Positions 36,183 to 48,000 of a DNA stretch of 64,000 bases are shown here, in pieces. The stretch is from Rhynchospora pubera. Lineage: Eukaryota > Streptophyta > Magnoliopsida > Poales > Cyperaceae. The stretch covers positions 130,004,752 through 130,068,751 of the forward strand of contig CM051462.1 of NCBI GenBank assembly GCA_028095005.1. Reading direction: 5' to 3'. Below the pieces are notes generated by a model. That model did not search any database, was not told the DNA's origin, and worked only from the letters and a program-made list of their open reading frames with translations. Numbering within the stretch: the stretch's first letter is position 1; each line of letters starts with the position of its first letter. The translations under genes and the position numbers were made by a program.

Positions 36183-36190
36183 CCCGTGAG

Positions 36191-36665
36191 AAGTTGGTCC
36201 CTTGGGTTTTCTAGAAAGCTAGAAATAACCTCTGTTTTAGAAGAGTTTTTGGAGTAAAGGACGGACTTACCTCCTCCTTATTTTATACCGCAGTCCAAAT
36301 CGCATTTCAACTTTACATCTTTGATTTGATAAGAGAGGGTCAATTTAAGATTAACTGATCTTAGATATGAATCCTTTAAAAAAGACTGCAAATTAGTTTC
36401 CTGTATTATGTTTCAAAGGTCAAATCACGGTCATTTTAACAAATCAAGGCTACAAGATTGTCTTTCAAATGTTGGCGTTGATTTTGGAATGTAAAACAAT
36501 CGTATAATTAGAACATTTAGCTCGTTACTATATCCGAAACCCAAAATTGATAATGTGCAATTGCAAACCGAATATTTGAACAATACATTCGGATATAGAA
36601 TTGACTGGAGCCGAGAACTTGAATGCATTGCGATATGTAAATCTCTACCATCAAGTCTAGTGTGG
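36191..36665. other. Short intergenic spacer
   Basis: Unremarkable AT-rich DNA between the hAT MITE and the CACTA element. Confidence 0.5.
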
Positions 36666-36689
36666 ACTCACTACGGGAAAAATGACCTT

Positions 36690-37055
36690 CTGTAACGGCA
36701 CTTCTGTAACGGTTTTTGAAATAACCGTTACAGAATAGTGAGGCATTAGGCGGGAAAATTGGCGCCACAAATCTGTAACGGTTATTATGAAACAACCGTA
36801 ATAACATTTCCGTCATGGTCAGGAAAAAAAATGCATCAAGCTTCTGTAACGGTTGTTGGATAATAACCGTTACAGATTTCTAATATTCTGTAACGGTTAT
36901 TATCCAGCAACCGTTACAGAAAAGAAAAAAGAAATATATAAATATCAACCATCTTTTGTAACGGTTATTAGTAAATAACCGTTACAGTAGGTTAACGTTT
37001 TTTTTTTTTTTTATTGATTCTGTAACGGTTATTTTTAATAACCGTTACAGAAAAG
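36690..37055. repeat. 5' subterminal palindrome array of the CACTA element
   Basis: About seven copies of CTGTAACGGTTATT-type half-sites, most paired with AATAACCGTTACAG to form 28-34-base hairpins. The loops differ between copies while the CTGTAACGG stems are kept, pointing to selection on the stem as a protein-binding site. Confidence 0.85.
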
Positions 37056-37571
37056 TTCTGTATTTAATTAGGTCTTCTTCCCATCCCAACAAACTCACAG
37101 CTAGCGCCGCACTTAACTCTTTTCTGATCTTCTCATTTATTGCGATTTGTGGTGTCCTACTTCACTCCAAAAAAATAGCAAAAATTTTCTAAAAATTCTG
37201 AAAAAATAATAATTAGAAAGAGAATACGAAGGAGAGCAGATTTAAGGTAAAAAAAAAATAATTTTGAACCGTATCTTTTATTTTTCCTTTTTTTTTATTT
37301 ATTTCGATTTTTTCATTAATTCATGGTTATTTTTGTTTTTTTATATATTTTAAGATCTCATTGAATAGGAGAAGATCTTACATCGGCCGGATAAGTCGCA
37401 CGATTCAACGGATCGGAAGTCACACGATTGAAAGTATATATTTTCATGAACTTCTCTTTTTTTAAATTATTTGCATTTGGTTAATAATTTGCATATATAT
37501 ATAGGCATGGATTTTGTATTGTCATATAGGAACCAAATACCGGAACTCAACTGAATTTAGGTCATTGCCCG

Positions 37572-37858
37572 TCCGAGATTAATCCATTAGGGATTAATCT
37601 CGGATAGTACTCCCGGTCGGGAGTACTGCTCTTTGGATACGATCTGTCTCATTTAGGACAGCGAGTTGTACGTTAGATGCAATGTGTTGTCTGAGAAAAA
37701 TTCGGCGGCATTTCCCTTGTGTTCCCACGGATACGTACGCACGAGCAATCGTGTGTTGGCGTATTCAGGGAACATAAGGGGAAATGCTGCCGAATTTTTC
37801 TCAGATAGCACATTGCATCTAACGTACGCTCGCTAATGAGACAGAGTATCCAAAGAGC
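37572..37858. repeat. Cluster of hairpins in the 5' leader of the CACTA element
   Basis: There are two perfect small palindromes: TCCGAGATTAATCC/GGATTAATCTCGGA with a 5-base loop at 37572-37604, and AGTACTCCCG/CGGGAGTACT at 37606-37627. A large imperfect hairpin follows, with arms of about 95 bases at 37628-37726 and 37768-37858 (shared words GCTCTTTGGATAC, TACGTTAGATGCAATGTG, TCTGAGAAAAATTCGGC). It lies just upstream of the transposase ATG. Confidence 0.85.
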
Positions 37859-37942
37859 GGGCTAGGATGGTGACCGGTCCGAAAACCTAATATGACAAAT
37901 TGGTCCGAAACCCTAATAATTTGCATAAATTTTATTGCTCAG

Positions 37943-40900
37943 ATGAATCGGACGTGGATGTACTCAAGTAATCGATGCTCGTCTACATTTTTGAGAGGAC
38001 TTGAAGAATTTATGGTTTGTGCTAAAGAGAATTTGAAAATGAAAGAAGATGATAAAATGTATTGTCCTTGTCGTGTTTGTCAGAATTTGTTGAAGTGGTC
38101 TAATTTTGAAGAAGTGAAGGCTCATTTGATTATAAATGGATTTCAACCGGATTATAGTCGGTGGACACTCCATGGAGAGAATGGGGGGGGATAGTACTAG
38201 CACAAATGTATTGGATTCTGTGTATGAGGAAGAAAATGTATCATTGGATGATGAAATTGATGATGTCAATGTATTTGATGATGAGAATGTAGATGATGAT
38301 AGAAATGTAGATAACTCAGAATTTAATGCCGATTTAGATGAAATTGTGAACAATGTGGATGAAAATTTTGTTGATAATGTTGAAATTTTTGGTATGTTAC
38401 GTGAAGAAGATAAAATAGCTTTATATCCTGGTTGTGAATTGTCAAAACTTAATGCTGTTTTCAAACTGTTCAATCTTAAAGCCAAAAATGGATGGAGTGA
38501 TGCAAGTTTCACATCTTTGCTCAAACTATTACATAAAGAATTTCTTCCAAAAGATAACCAGTTGCCAGATTCAATTTATAAGGCTAAAAAGATGTTATGT
38601 CCTTTAAAAATTGGAGTTGAGAGAATTCATGCATGTCCAAATGACTGCATATTATTCTAGAATGAGTACGGAGACTTGCATAAATGTCCAAAGTGTAATG
38701 CGTCACGGTATAAACCGAGGGACGATCAAATTGAAGATGAAGGTAGTAAGGGACCAGCTGCGAAAGTGGTGTTTTATCTACCAATAATACCAAGATTCCA
38801 GCGGCTTTTCTCTAACGCGAAGGATGCCAAATTGTTAAGATGGCACGCAGACTGCAGGAAAAAAGGCGATGGCATGCTCAGACACCCAGCAGACTCTCCA
38901 GATTGGATAAATATAGATAGGGAATTTGAAGATTTCGGCAGTGAACCTAGAAATTTGAGATTGGGTTTATGTACAGACGGGATGAATCCTTACGGCAACA
39001 TGAGTAGCCGGCAGACTACGTGGCCGGTCTTGTTGTGTATTTACAATCTTCCTCCCTGGCTATGCATGAAAAGGAGATACATGATGATGCCCTTGTTGAT
39101 TTCTGGTCCCAAGCAACCAGGTAATGATATAGATGTGTACTTGGCTCCATTAATAGATGACCTTGGTGAATTGTGGCAGAATGGAGTGAAAATATATGAT
39201 GCACACTCTAGAAGTGAGTTTAACCTCCGTGCCATGATATTTTGCACAATTAATGATTTTCCTGCATACGGAAACCTGTCAGGGTATAGGAATAAAGGAG
39301 CGAAAGCGTGTCCTATTTGCATGGAAAACACCCATTCTGTGTACCTGAAAAACTCCAGAAAAAATGTTTACTTGGGACACCGGAGGTTTATTAAGAACCG
39401 CAACCACCCTTACCGTCGAGACAAGGAAAGGTTTGACGGTACTGTAGAAAAAGACAAGGCCCCAATACCGTTATCCGGTTCATGGGTGTATCGACAGGTG
39501 AAGGACATTAATGTAAAATTTGGTAAGAAATTTGCAAATGAGATACCCAAGGGGATATGGAAGAAGAAGTCTATATTCTGGAATCTTGAATATTGGCAGA
39601 GTTTGGAGATTAGGCATTGCTTAGATGCGATGCACATAATAAAGAACATATGTGAAGCTTTGATCGGTTGCATGTTGGAAATTCAAGGGAAAACTAAAGA
39701 TGGCGTAAATGCGAGGAAGGACATGGTTGAAATGGGGATCCGGCAAGAACTAGCGGCACAAGATAAGGGAAAAAGCCAAACTTGGTTGCCTGCAGCACAA
39801 TTTAATTTATCAAAGCAAGAGAAAAAAAGCTTATTAGAATGCCTGAAATCTATTAAGGTTCCTACTGGTTATTCCTCGAATATATCAAGAAAGGTTTCTA
39901 TTAAGGACAACAAATTACTTGGTATGAAGTCACATGATTATCACGTCCTACTGACCCAGTTACTTCCGGTCGCAATTCGAGGAATTCTAAGGGAAGAAGT
40001 GAGGAAAACCATCACTAAGTTGTGTTTTTTCTTTAATTCCATTTGCTCTAAAGTGATTGATCCGAATAGTTTGGACAAGTTACAAGAAGGTATTGTACTA
40101 ACCCTATGTGAGCTGGAAATGTACTTTCCGCCATCGTTTTTTGACTCCATGGTGCATTTGACCATTCATTTAGTTAGAGAGATAAAAATGTGTGGTCCTG
40201 TATTTCTACGATACATGTATCCTTTCGAAAGAGCCATGGGTCAATTGAAGGGGCTTGTTCGTAGCCGATCTAAACCAGAAGGAAGCATAGTGGAAGGATA
40301 TGTGGCCGAGGAGGTTATTGAGTACTACACCGATTATTTGCAGGATGTACAACCAATCGGTCTTCCAAAGTCTCGACATGAGGGTAGACTTGAAGGAAAA
40401 GGTTATACATTAACTTCCAATGTTCACCTTATTTAGCACAAATGTTCACTTAAAGCACACTATTTGTTCACCTTATTTAGCACAAATGTTCACCTAATTT
40501 AGCACATTTGTTCACCTTATTTAGCACAAATGTTCACTTAAAGCACAATATTTGTTCACCTTATTTAGCACAAATGTTCACTTAAAGCACAATATTTGTT
40601 CACCTTTCAGGTACAATTGGAGCTAGTACTCATATACCGGATCTTGCAATGAGAACCAAAGCACATATGAAAGTTCTCCAACATTTTGCTATTGTGGCGC
40701 CTTACATCAATGAACATCTAATCGAGTTACGTGAACAATACCCTTCTTACACCGAAAACTTGATTACCATAGAGCATGAAATAAAATTTCTCCAATGGCT
40801 AGAAGATAAAGTACAGTCCCAGTTGAAAGAAGGAACAGAGGTCGATGAAACCGTGAAATGGTTATCAAGACGTCCTGATGCCGTGGTCGAGACATACCAA

Positions 40901-41534
40901 GGGTATGACTTGAATGGATTTACCTGGTACACAAGGAAACAGGATGGTAAAAGTGCTGTGCAAAATAGTGGAGTCACTGTTGTAGCTTTATCTAGCGATA
41001 ATGTTAGGTCGGCTAATTATTATGGGTGGATCGAGGAGATTTGGGAACTAGATTACCTGAAATTTAAGATACCCTTATTCAAGTGTGCATGGATCGACAA
41101 CGGTCACGGTGGAGTTAAAAAAGACAAGATGGGATTTATAACTGTTGACTTCAATAAAAGGGCTTATCGAGACGATCCCTTTATACTTGCAAATAAGCAA
41201 GCAATGCAAGTTTTTTACATTCAAGATCCGGCGGATAAGAAAAGACATGTTGTGCTTCAAGGTAAATGTTCATCTTATTTAAGTACAAATGTTCACCTTA
41301 TTGAGTACAAATGTTCATCTTATTTATTACTTGCCACTTTCAGGAAAAAGACGTATTGTCGGTGTGGGTGATGTCGTAGATGAAGAAGCATACGACCACT
41401 TCGAGGAAATACCTCCTTTTTCTATCGGTATCGACGATACACCACAGCCAGTATCGATCAGTTGTAGGCGTACAGATAACACCGAAGGCGTGTGGGTCGA
41501 CACACGAAGGAAAAAAAAGAAAGTAGCTACATAG
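37943..41534 (+). pseudogene. CACTA TNP2-type transposase gene, one frameshift and one stop
   Basis: Starts at ATG 37943 with the transposase-associated N-terminal domain (RTWMYSSNR; CPCRVCQNL; GFQPDYSRW). The frame is lost in a run of eight G at 38184-38191 and continues one frame over. A TAG at 38658-38660 interrupts the stretch between CPNDCI and the CPKC zinc motif. The TNP2-like core follows (LGLCTDGMNPYG; CTINDFPAYGNLSG; CPICMEN; RHCLDAMHIIKN), then a DUF4218-like segment (near 40140-40340) and a DUF4216-like segment (near 40890-41100), ending at 41534. Introns at 40402-40610 and 41262-41343 have GT-AG ends and preserve frame. Apart from the two lesions the sequence is intact, so this copy is probably nonautonomous now. 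Confidence 0.9.
40402..40610 (+). repeat. Transposase intron built of tandem repeats
   Basis: Almost the whole intron is repeats of TTCACCTTATTTAGCACAAA and TTCACTTAAAGCACAATATTT. The next intron (41262-41343) carries three units of the same motif family (TGTTCA(C/T)CTTATT...ACAAA). Confidence 0.85.
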
Positions 41535-41835
41535 ATATGCTAAATTGTTAAGTTAATAATTTTATTTTTATTTTTTGCAGGTCATTAATTGGTGAAATAT
41601 TTTGTTAACAAGGAGCTAATGTATTTTTATTTTTTGTTAATTTTCTAAATTGTAATTTTATTTTGTTAGAAAAAATGTAAAACAAAATTAAATTCATGTG
41701 TAACCAACACAAAAATTAAATTCAGTCAAAACACTTAATAACATGCATGGATAAACCAACACTGAAAATATCAGTACTAAATGAAATTAAAACAGACACA
41801 AACTTTAAAGTTAAAAAAAAATGAAATTAAACTAA

Positions 41836-42117
41836 TCTGTAACGGTTATTAGCTAATAACCGTTACAGATTAGGCTGGGATAATAATATAAAGGGTTTGA
41901 ACCTTCTGTAACGGTTATTAGCTAATAACCGTTACAGAAGAGCCTAATCTGTAACGGTTATTAGCTAATAACCGTTACAGAAGGTCAAACGTTTTTACTA
42001 ATAACCTTCTGTAACGGTTATTAGCTAATAACCGTTACAGATTAGGCTCTTCTGTAACGGTTATTAGCTAATAACCGTTACAGAAGGTTCAAACCCTTTA
42101 TATTATTATCCCAGCCT
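41836..42117. repeat. Nested palindrome with 113-bp perfect arms in the CACTA element
   Basis: Five 34-40-base palindromes of the form CTGTAACGGTTATTAGCTAATAACCGTTACAG lie in a row. Four of them also sit within a larger exact inverted repeat, arms 41872-41984 and 42005-42117, with a 20-base spacer. It follows the transposase gene and is distinct from both subterminal arrays. Confidence 0.9.
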
Positions 42118-43100
42118 GGCGTCTGTCCGTCACTTCTTTCCTTTCTCGATCTCGCCTCTTTCTTAAAACCCTAGCTCTCGACAGAAGCACTCAGCTCTCT
42201 CGGCGCCTCTCTGACTCCCTCTCGGCGGCCCTCTCTCGTAAAAGGTAATCCCTCTCCCCTCCTTCCCCCTCTCACTCCCTCGCTCTCTCTGAGTCCCTCT
42301 CATTCTCTGTCTCTCTTTGTTGTGCAGTTTCGATCCCTCTCTCTCTGCCGCTCTCTCAACTCCTACAGCCAGCAACTCCCCTCTCTCTCTCGAAGGTAAA
42401 CCCCTCTTCCTTTCCCTCTCTGTCTCCTCTTCCTTTCCCTCTCTGTCTCCTCTTCCTTTCCCTCTCTGTCTCCTCTCTCTCTCTCTCACTGACTCCCTTT
42501 CACTGTTTCTCTGTTAGCAATCCCTTTGTCGCTCTCTCAGCTGTGACAGCCAGCCAGCAACTCTCAACCCCCAACTCTCAAGTAATCCCTCTCTTTTTTC
42601 TCTCAAAATTTGAACTGTTTAAATTAGGGACTATTTTGCATAATTTGAACTGTTTTATTTTGGACTGAAATGCACAATTTGAACTGTTTTGGGGTTGATA
42701 TGGGGCTGTGGTGCATAAATCACAATTTTATGGACTAATGTGCATAAATTTGAACTGTTTGGGGGCTGTTTTGGGGATGATATTGGGCTGTTTGTTGCTA
42801 TGGTGCATTTTAGGAAAATTTTGACTTGATTTGGTTATGGACTTCATGTATGGGGTATTATTTTAGGAAAATTTTGACTTGATTTGGTGTTAACTCTATG
42901 TATAGTTACTTTGTTAATTTTTGCTACATATTGATATATGTATTGATATATGTTTTGTGCTTGGTATATATATGTGACATCTGATATATGCATGATATAT
43001 GTTTGTCTGCTGCATGTTGGATTGTATAATGTAAATTGGGTACCAATTTGGTACCAATTCGGCTAGCAAAACTGGGCTAGCCAATAAAACATGACAAATT
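42118..43100 (+). other. CT-rich leader-like segment and intron-like DNA inside the CACTA element
   Basis: 42118-42600 is strongly CT-rich with a telo-box-like AAACCCTAG at 42166-42174, several AAGGTAA / AAGTAAT potential donor sites and a three-fold TCTTCCTTTCCCTCTCTG tandem repeat at about 42406-42475. From 42600 it becomes T/G-rich and intron-like, including a doubled TAGGAAAATTTTGACTTGATTTGGT. This resembles the 5' leader and first intron of a plant housekeeping gene. No coding exon is attached. It could be captured host DNA or the leader of a lost second transposon gene. Confidence 0.5.
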
Positions 43101-43112
43101 CAAAAAAAAAGA

Positions 43113-43603
43113 AGGTCTTTTGTAACGGTTATTAAGGAATAACCGTTACAGAATTCATAATTTCATTTCTTTTATATCAACAATATCTGTAACGGTTATT
43201 CCTTAATAACCGTTACAAAAGACTGGATTCTGTAACGGTTATTAGATTATAACCGTTACACTGGATCTAAAAAAATAGTAAAAATGTATTTCCGTCAATA
43301 ATAGGATAACGGTTATTATATAACAACCGTTATAGAAGCCAGTCTTCTGTAACGGTTGTTATCTATTAACCGTTACAAATGTTCTCAATAAAACCGTAAC
43401 CACATTTTCCGTCCACTATACCATAACGGTTATTAGATAATAACCGTTACAGAAGCCATTCTTCTGTAACGGTTATTAGATAATAACCGTTATAGATCTG
43501 TAACGGTTATTAGACATTCTGTAACGGGGGCTACTGTAACGTTACGTGTACCGTTACAAATGCCTTTTATTAACCGTTACAGAAGTCGAAATTTCGCGTA
43601 GTG
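43113..43603. repeat. 3' subterminal palindrome array of the CACTA element
   Basis: About ten CTGTAACGGTTATT / AATAACCGTTACAG half-sites, most in palindromic pairs, run up to the terminal CGCGTAGTG. Copies toward the outer end are more degenerate (for example GGATAACGG, CCATAACGG). Confidence 0.85.
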
Positions 43604-43606
43604 ACT

Positions 43607-43710
43607 GTGGATGCTCCTTCAGAAAATGTATTCAAGCACGCCTTGAGATACAAGAAAATTTTGATGTTGATGGCACCAAAAATACATTTCTCAATAAGAC
43701 GTAGTTATTT

Positions 43711-43753
<43 letters not shown>

Positions 43754-45041
43754 TTGGTAATCTGAAGGTTGTATAACATCCATCTAGCAAAGAATTAATC
43801 TGTGTTAGAGCTTGAATTAAAAAATGTTAAGATTGTGTTAAGAATAAAATTAAATAATAAAAATAATAAAACAAAGTTATAGAAACTTTTTTTACTTAAA
43901 TATTAAATTAATATAGCATAATTAATCCATTCAAATCACTTCTAAGACAATCTATTATTGTGTTTCTTTCTAAGAGATGTTCATGTGAAAGCTAATCAAA
44001 GCTTCTTTATAAATATTAACATAACGAGATATATCGATAACTAATTTTTTATAAGCATGTTATCTAAATAAAAAGAAGTAAATATATAGTCGGTATGCCT
44101 TTTGTAATTTAGATAACTTGTGTATCCGATTTGAAGCACGTTAAAAAATTTTTAGTTGCCGATCGATGAGCTTCTAACAAAACTAAAACATTTGTTTTTC
44201 ACGCCCCTTAATTGATGAGTACTTAGTTTTGTAAATTGCATCAATATTTTATCATATTTAATCGATTGTCGCAGTTGTCAAATAAATTTATTGTCAATAT
44301 AATATATATCTATAATAATATGAGTAATTTGTTGTTCTTGTTGTTAGTTAGTTATAGGAGAAAAGCTTTTTATATATCATACGGCTTTTTGTCACATATC
44401 TCAACTACAGTACGTGTACACAATTTCATAATCATAGAGGATGTCTATAAATACATTATGGAGATGGACGATGGTAGGTAGTGCATGAAAAAGAAACCGC
44501 GATGGCTTTTCAAATAAGGGTTGGAGAAATATCTCTATCTTGATGGGCTATCAACAATGAAAGATGAGGAGAGGAGGAAAGGAATATTTTCTTCTCTAGC
44601 TATAAGGTTTAATTGGATGGTTCATTGCAATTAACTCCTAGATTTGTAAAATTAAATGCAACCCTTAATCGGATTTCATCAATTTCCTAAAGAAGTGTTA
44701 CATACAGCTTCTATAATCGATATAGCCCAATAAAGCCTACGGACCAAACAATCACACAATTTGTTCTCTTTTGGGCCTGGTGTGATCAAAATCAAACTGC
44801 CTCCTTCAGTCGGTTTGTAATTAATTAATTCATTCATTCCTCAAAAAAAAAAATCCAGAAGCGATCATGGTACTTTCCGACATCGTATTCGTCGAAGTGT
44901 AGGACGCCCGTTTCGGACAACACCCTGGCTGGTGCCTGTTGGCCACGGATTTTTAACCTCTTTCTGATAATAGCTCGCGCTCCATTTCTGCCTTATCATT
45001 TTTGATTGGTACCTGCATCGATATCTAGTTTTTTGTCATCA
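43607..45041. other. Intergenic, upstream of SF3B1
   Basis: Contains a (TA)n run at about 43716-43750. The last 200 bases become GC-richer, as expected of a promoter and leader, but no clear TATA box was seen. I looked here for the missing SF3B1 N-terminal codons in all frames and did not recognise them. Confidence 0.5.
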
Positions 45042-48000
45042 ATGGATCCGCTCAACGCCGAGCTTGCTCAGAAAATCACTGACAGGGAGGATGAATATCG
45101 TCAGAAGCTGCAACTGCAAGGAATCATTTCGCCTGAGAGGAACGACCCGTTCTCCATGGGCGAGGCTACCCCGGATCCATCTGTACGAACTTATGCTGAT
45201 GTGATGAAAGAACAGGCTTTATTGAAGCAAAATGAGGCTATTCTGAAGGAAATTGCAGATAAAAAAGAAAAAGAGAGAGGTAAAACTGTTGCACAAGAAC
45301 CAGCTCCTGCATCAGAAAGGGGGAACCGGTGGAACCAGTCGAAAGATACAAGTGTGGCCAAGAAGGCTAAAGCTGGGTCTGATTGGGACGCAGCGGATGA
45401 GACTCCGGGTAGAATTTTAGACGCTAACCCTTCAGTACGACGTAACAGATGGGATGAGACACCAACACTTGGCAGACTGGTTGATGCTGATGCAAGCCCT
45501 GCTGCTGGTACTATGCCAGGTGCCACACCGGCTGGTATGACATGGGATGCTACACCAAAGATTGCAGGTTTGGCCACGCCAACTCCTAAAAGGCAGAGGT
45601 CCAGATGGGATGAGACACCAGCTGCAGGCAGTGCTACTCCTGCAACACCCAGTGCTGTGACTCCCGCCATGGCATACACACCTGGTGTTACCCCAGTGGG
45701 TGGGGTTGATTTAGCTACACCTACACCAAGTGCACTTAATCTTAGGGGTCCGATGACACCTGAGCAGTATAATTTACTGAAATGGGAGAGGGATATTGAG
45801 GAGCGAAACCTGCCATTGACTGATGAAGAACTTGATGCCATGTTTCCACAAGAAGGGTACAAAATTCTGGAGCCACCAGCCTCTTATGTTCCAATCAGAA
45901 CCCCGGCACGAAAGCTGTTGGCCACACCAACTCCTATGGGGACACCACTTTACTCGATTCCTGAGGAGAATAGGGGTCAGCAGTTTGACGTACCCAAAGA
46001 AGTCCCTGGCGGTTTGCCTTTCATGAAACCAGAAGATTACCAGTATTTTGGATCTCTGTTGAATGAAGAGGAGGAGGAACAGCTGTCACTGGAAGAGCTG
46101 AAGGAGAGAAAAATCATGAGGTTATTGCTGAAGGTGAAGAATGGGACCCCCTCTCAGAGAAAGACAGCTTTGAGACAGCTTACTGATAAAGCCCGCGAGT
46201 TTGGTGCAGTCCCGCTCTTTAATAAAATCTTACCTCTGCTCATGCAACCAACTCTAGAGGATCAAGAGAGGCATCTTTTGGTCAAGGTAATTGACCGGGT
46301 TCTGTACAAGCTGGACGAATTGGTGCGGCCATTTGTTCATAAGATCCTGGTAGTTATTGAGCCTCTTTTGATTGATGAAGATTATTATGCACGTGTGGAA
46401 GGTCGGGAGATTATATCCAACCTTAGCAAAGCAGCTGGTTTGGCAACCATGATAGCAGCCATGAGACCTGATATTGATAACATTGACGAGTATGTCAGAA
46501 ACACGACTGCTAGGGCTTTCAGTGTGGTTGCCTCTACTCTGGGTATACCTGCTCTTTTACCTTTCCTCAAGGCTGTTTGTCAGAGTAAGAAGTCATGGCA
46601 AGCCAGGCATACTGGTATTAAAATTGTTCAGCAGATTGCTATTCTCATGGGTTGTGCTGTGCTTCCCCATTTAAGGTCTCTGGTTGAGATCATTGAACAT
46701 GGGTTAGTTGATGAAAACCAGAAGGTGCGTACCATTACTGCTCTTTCTTTGGCTGCTTTGGCTGAGGCTGCAGCGCCATATGGCATAGAGAGCTTTGATT
46801 CTGTGTTGAAGCCTCTCTGGAAGGGTATGCGAGCTCACCGCGGCAAGGTTCTAGCTGCCTTTTTGAAAGCTATTGGTTTTATTATCCCACTCATGGATGC
46901 AGTGTATGCAAGTTACTACACCAAAGAAGTGATGCCAATTCTGATGAAGGAATTTCAGTCACCTGATGAAGAAATGAAGAAGATTGTGTTAAAAGTGGTC
47001 AAACAGTGTGCAAGTACTGAAGGTGTAGAAGCAGATTACATCAGGGATAGCATACTCCCTGAGTTCTTCAAGCACTTCTGGGTTCGTCGAATGGCACTTG
47101 ATAGGAGGAACTATAAACAGCTTGTGGAGACGACAGTTGAGATGGCAAATAAGGTTGGCATGGCTGATATAGTGGGAAGAGTGGTTGAAGATTTGAAGGA
47201 TGAGAGTGAGCCTTATAGGAGAATGGTCATGGAGACCATAGAGAAGGTTCTGGCGAACTTAGGTGCATCAGATATTGATGCTCGGTTGGAGGAGTTGCTC
47301 ATTGACGGTATTCTGTATGCATTTCAGGAGCAGACTAGTGATGATGCAAATGGGATGCTTAATGGGTTTGGAGCTGTGGTTAATGCTCTTGGTCAGAGGG
47401 TCAAGCCATATCTTCCTCAGATATGTGGTACTATTAAATGGCGCCTTAATAACAAGAATGCCAAGGCCAGGCAACAAGCTGCTGATCTTATTTCAAGGAT
47501 TGTTATTGTCATGAAGCAGTGTCATGAAGAGCAATTAATGGGCCACTTAGGTGTTGTCCTGTATGAGTACTTCGGAGAAGAGTATCCTGAGGTTTTGGGG
47601 TCTATTTTGGGTGCTTTAAAAGCCATAGTAAATGTGACTGGTATGACTAAAATGACCCCACCGATCAAGGACCTTCTCCCTCGTTTAACCCCAATTTTGA
47701 AAAATCGACATGAGAAGGTACAGGAGAACTGCATTGACTTGGTTGGTCGTATTGCTGACCGTGGTGCCGAGTTTGTGCCTGCCAGAGAATGGATGCGCAT
47801 CTGTTTTGAACTGTTAGAAATGCTAAAAGCTCATGAAAAGGGGATAAGGAGAGCCACAGTGAACACATTTGGGTACATTGCTAAGGCAATCGGTCCACAA
47901 GATGTGCTTGCAACCTTACTGAACAATCTGAAGGTGCAAGAGAGGCAGAACCGTGTGTGCACGACTGTTGTGATAGCCATTGTTGCAGAGACATGCTCTC

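Larger units (their letters stand above)
36669..43603 (+). mobile_element. Complete CACTA (En/Spm) DNA transposon, 6935 bp
   Basis: The left end is CACTACGGGAAAAATG. The right end is CGAAATTTCGCGTAGTG, i.e. CACTACGCGAAATT on the other strand. ACT flanks both sides (36666-36668 and 43604-43606), the 3-base duplication expected of CACTA elements. Both subterminal zones hold arrays of CTGTAACGGTTATT...AATAACCGTTACAG palindromes, the expected binding sites for the element's own proteins. The body encodes a TNP2-type transposase (broken) and a CT-rich noncoding segment. Confidence 0.95.

Noticed and set aside
42163..42517. Arg/Glu-rich 108-codon frame and Ser/Leu-rich frame in the CACTA element
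   Set aside because: Compositional frames in CT-rich DNA on opposite strands.
36690..43580. CRISPR-like array of regularly spaced palindromic repeats
   Set aside because: Spacing is irregular, there are no unique spacers of fixed length, and the context is a plant CACTA transposon.
45006..45041. Upstream start for SF3B1 at 45006
   Set aside because: The codon is TTG, and the added residues do not resemble SF3B1; ATG at 45042 gives the familiar MDP start.
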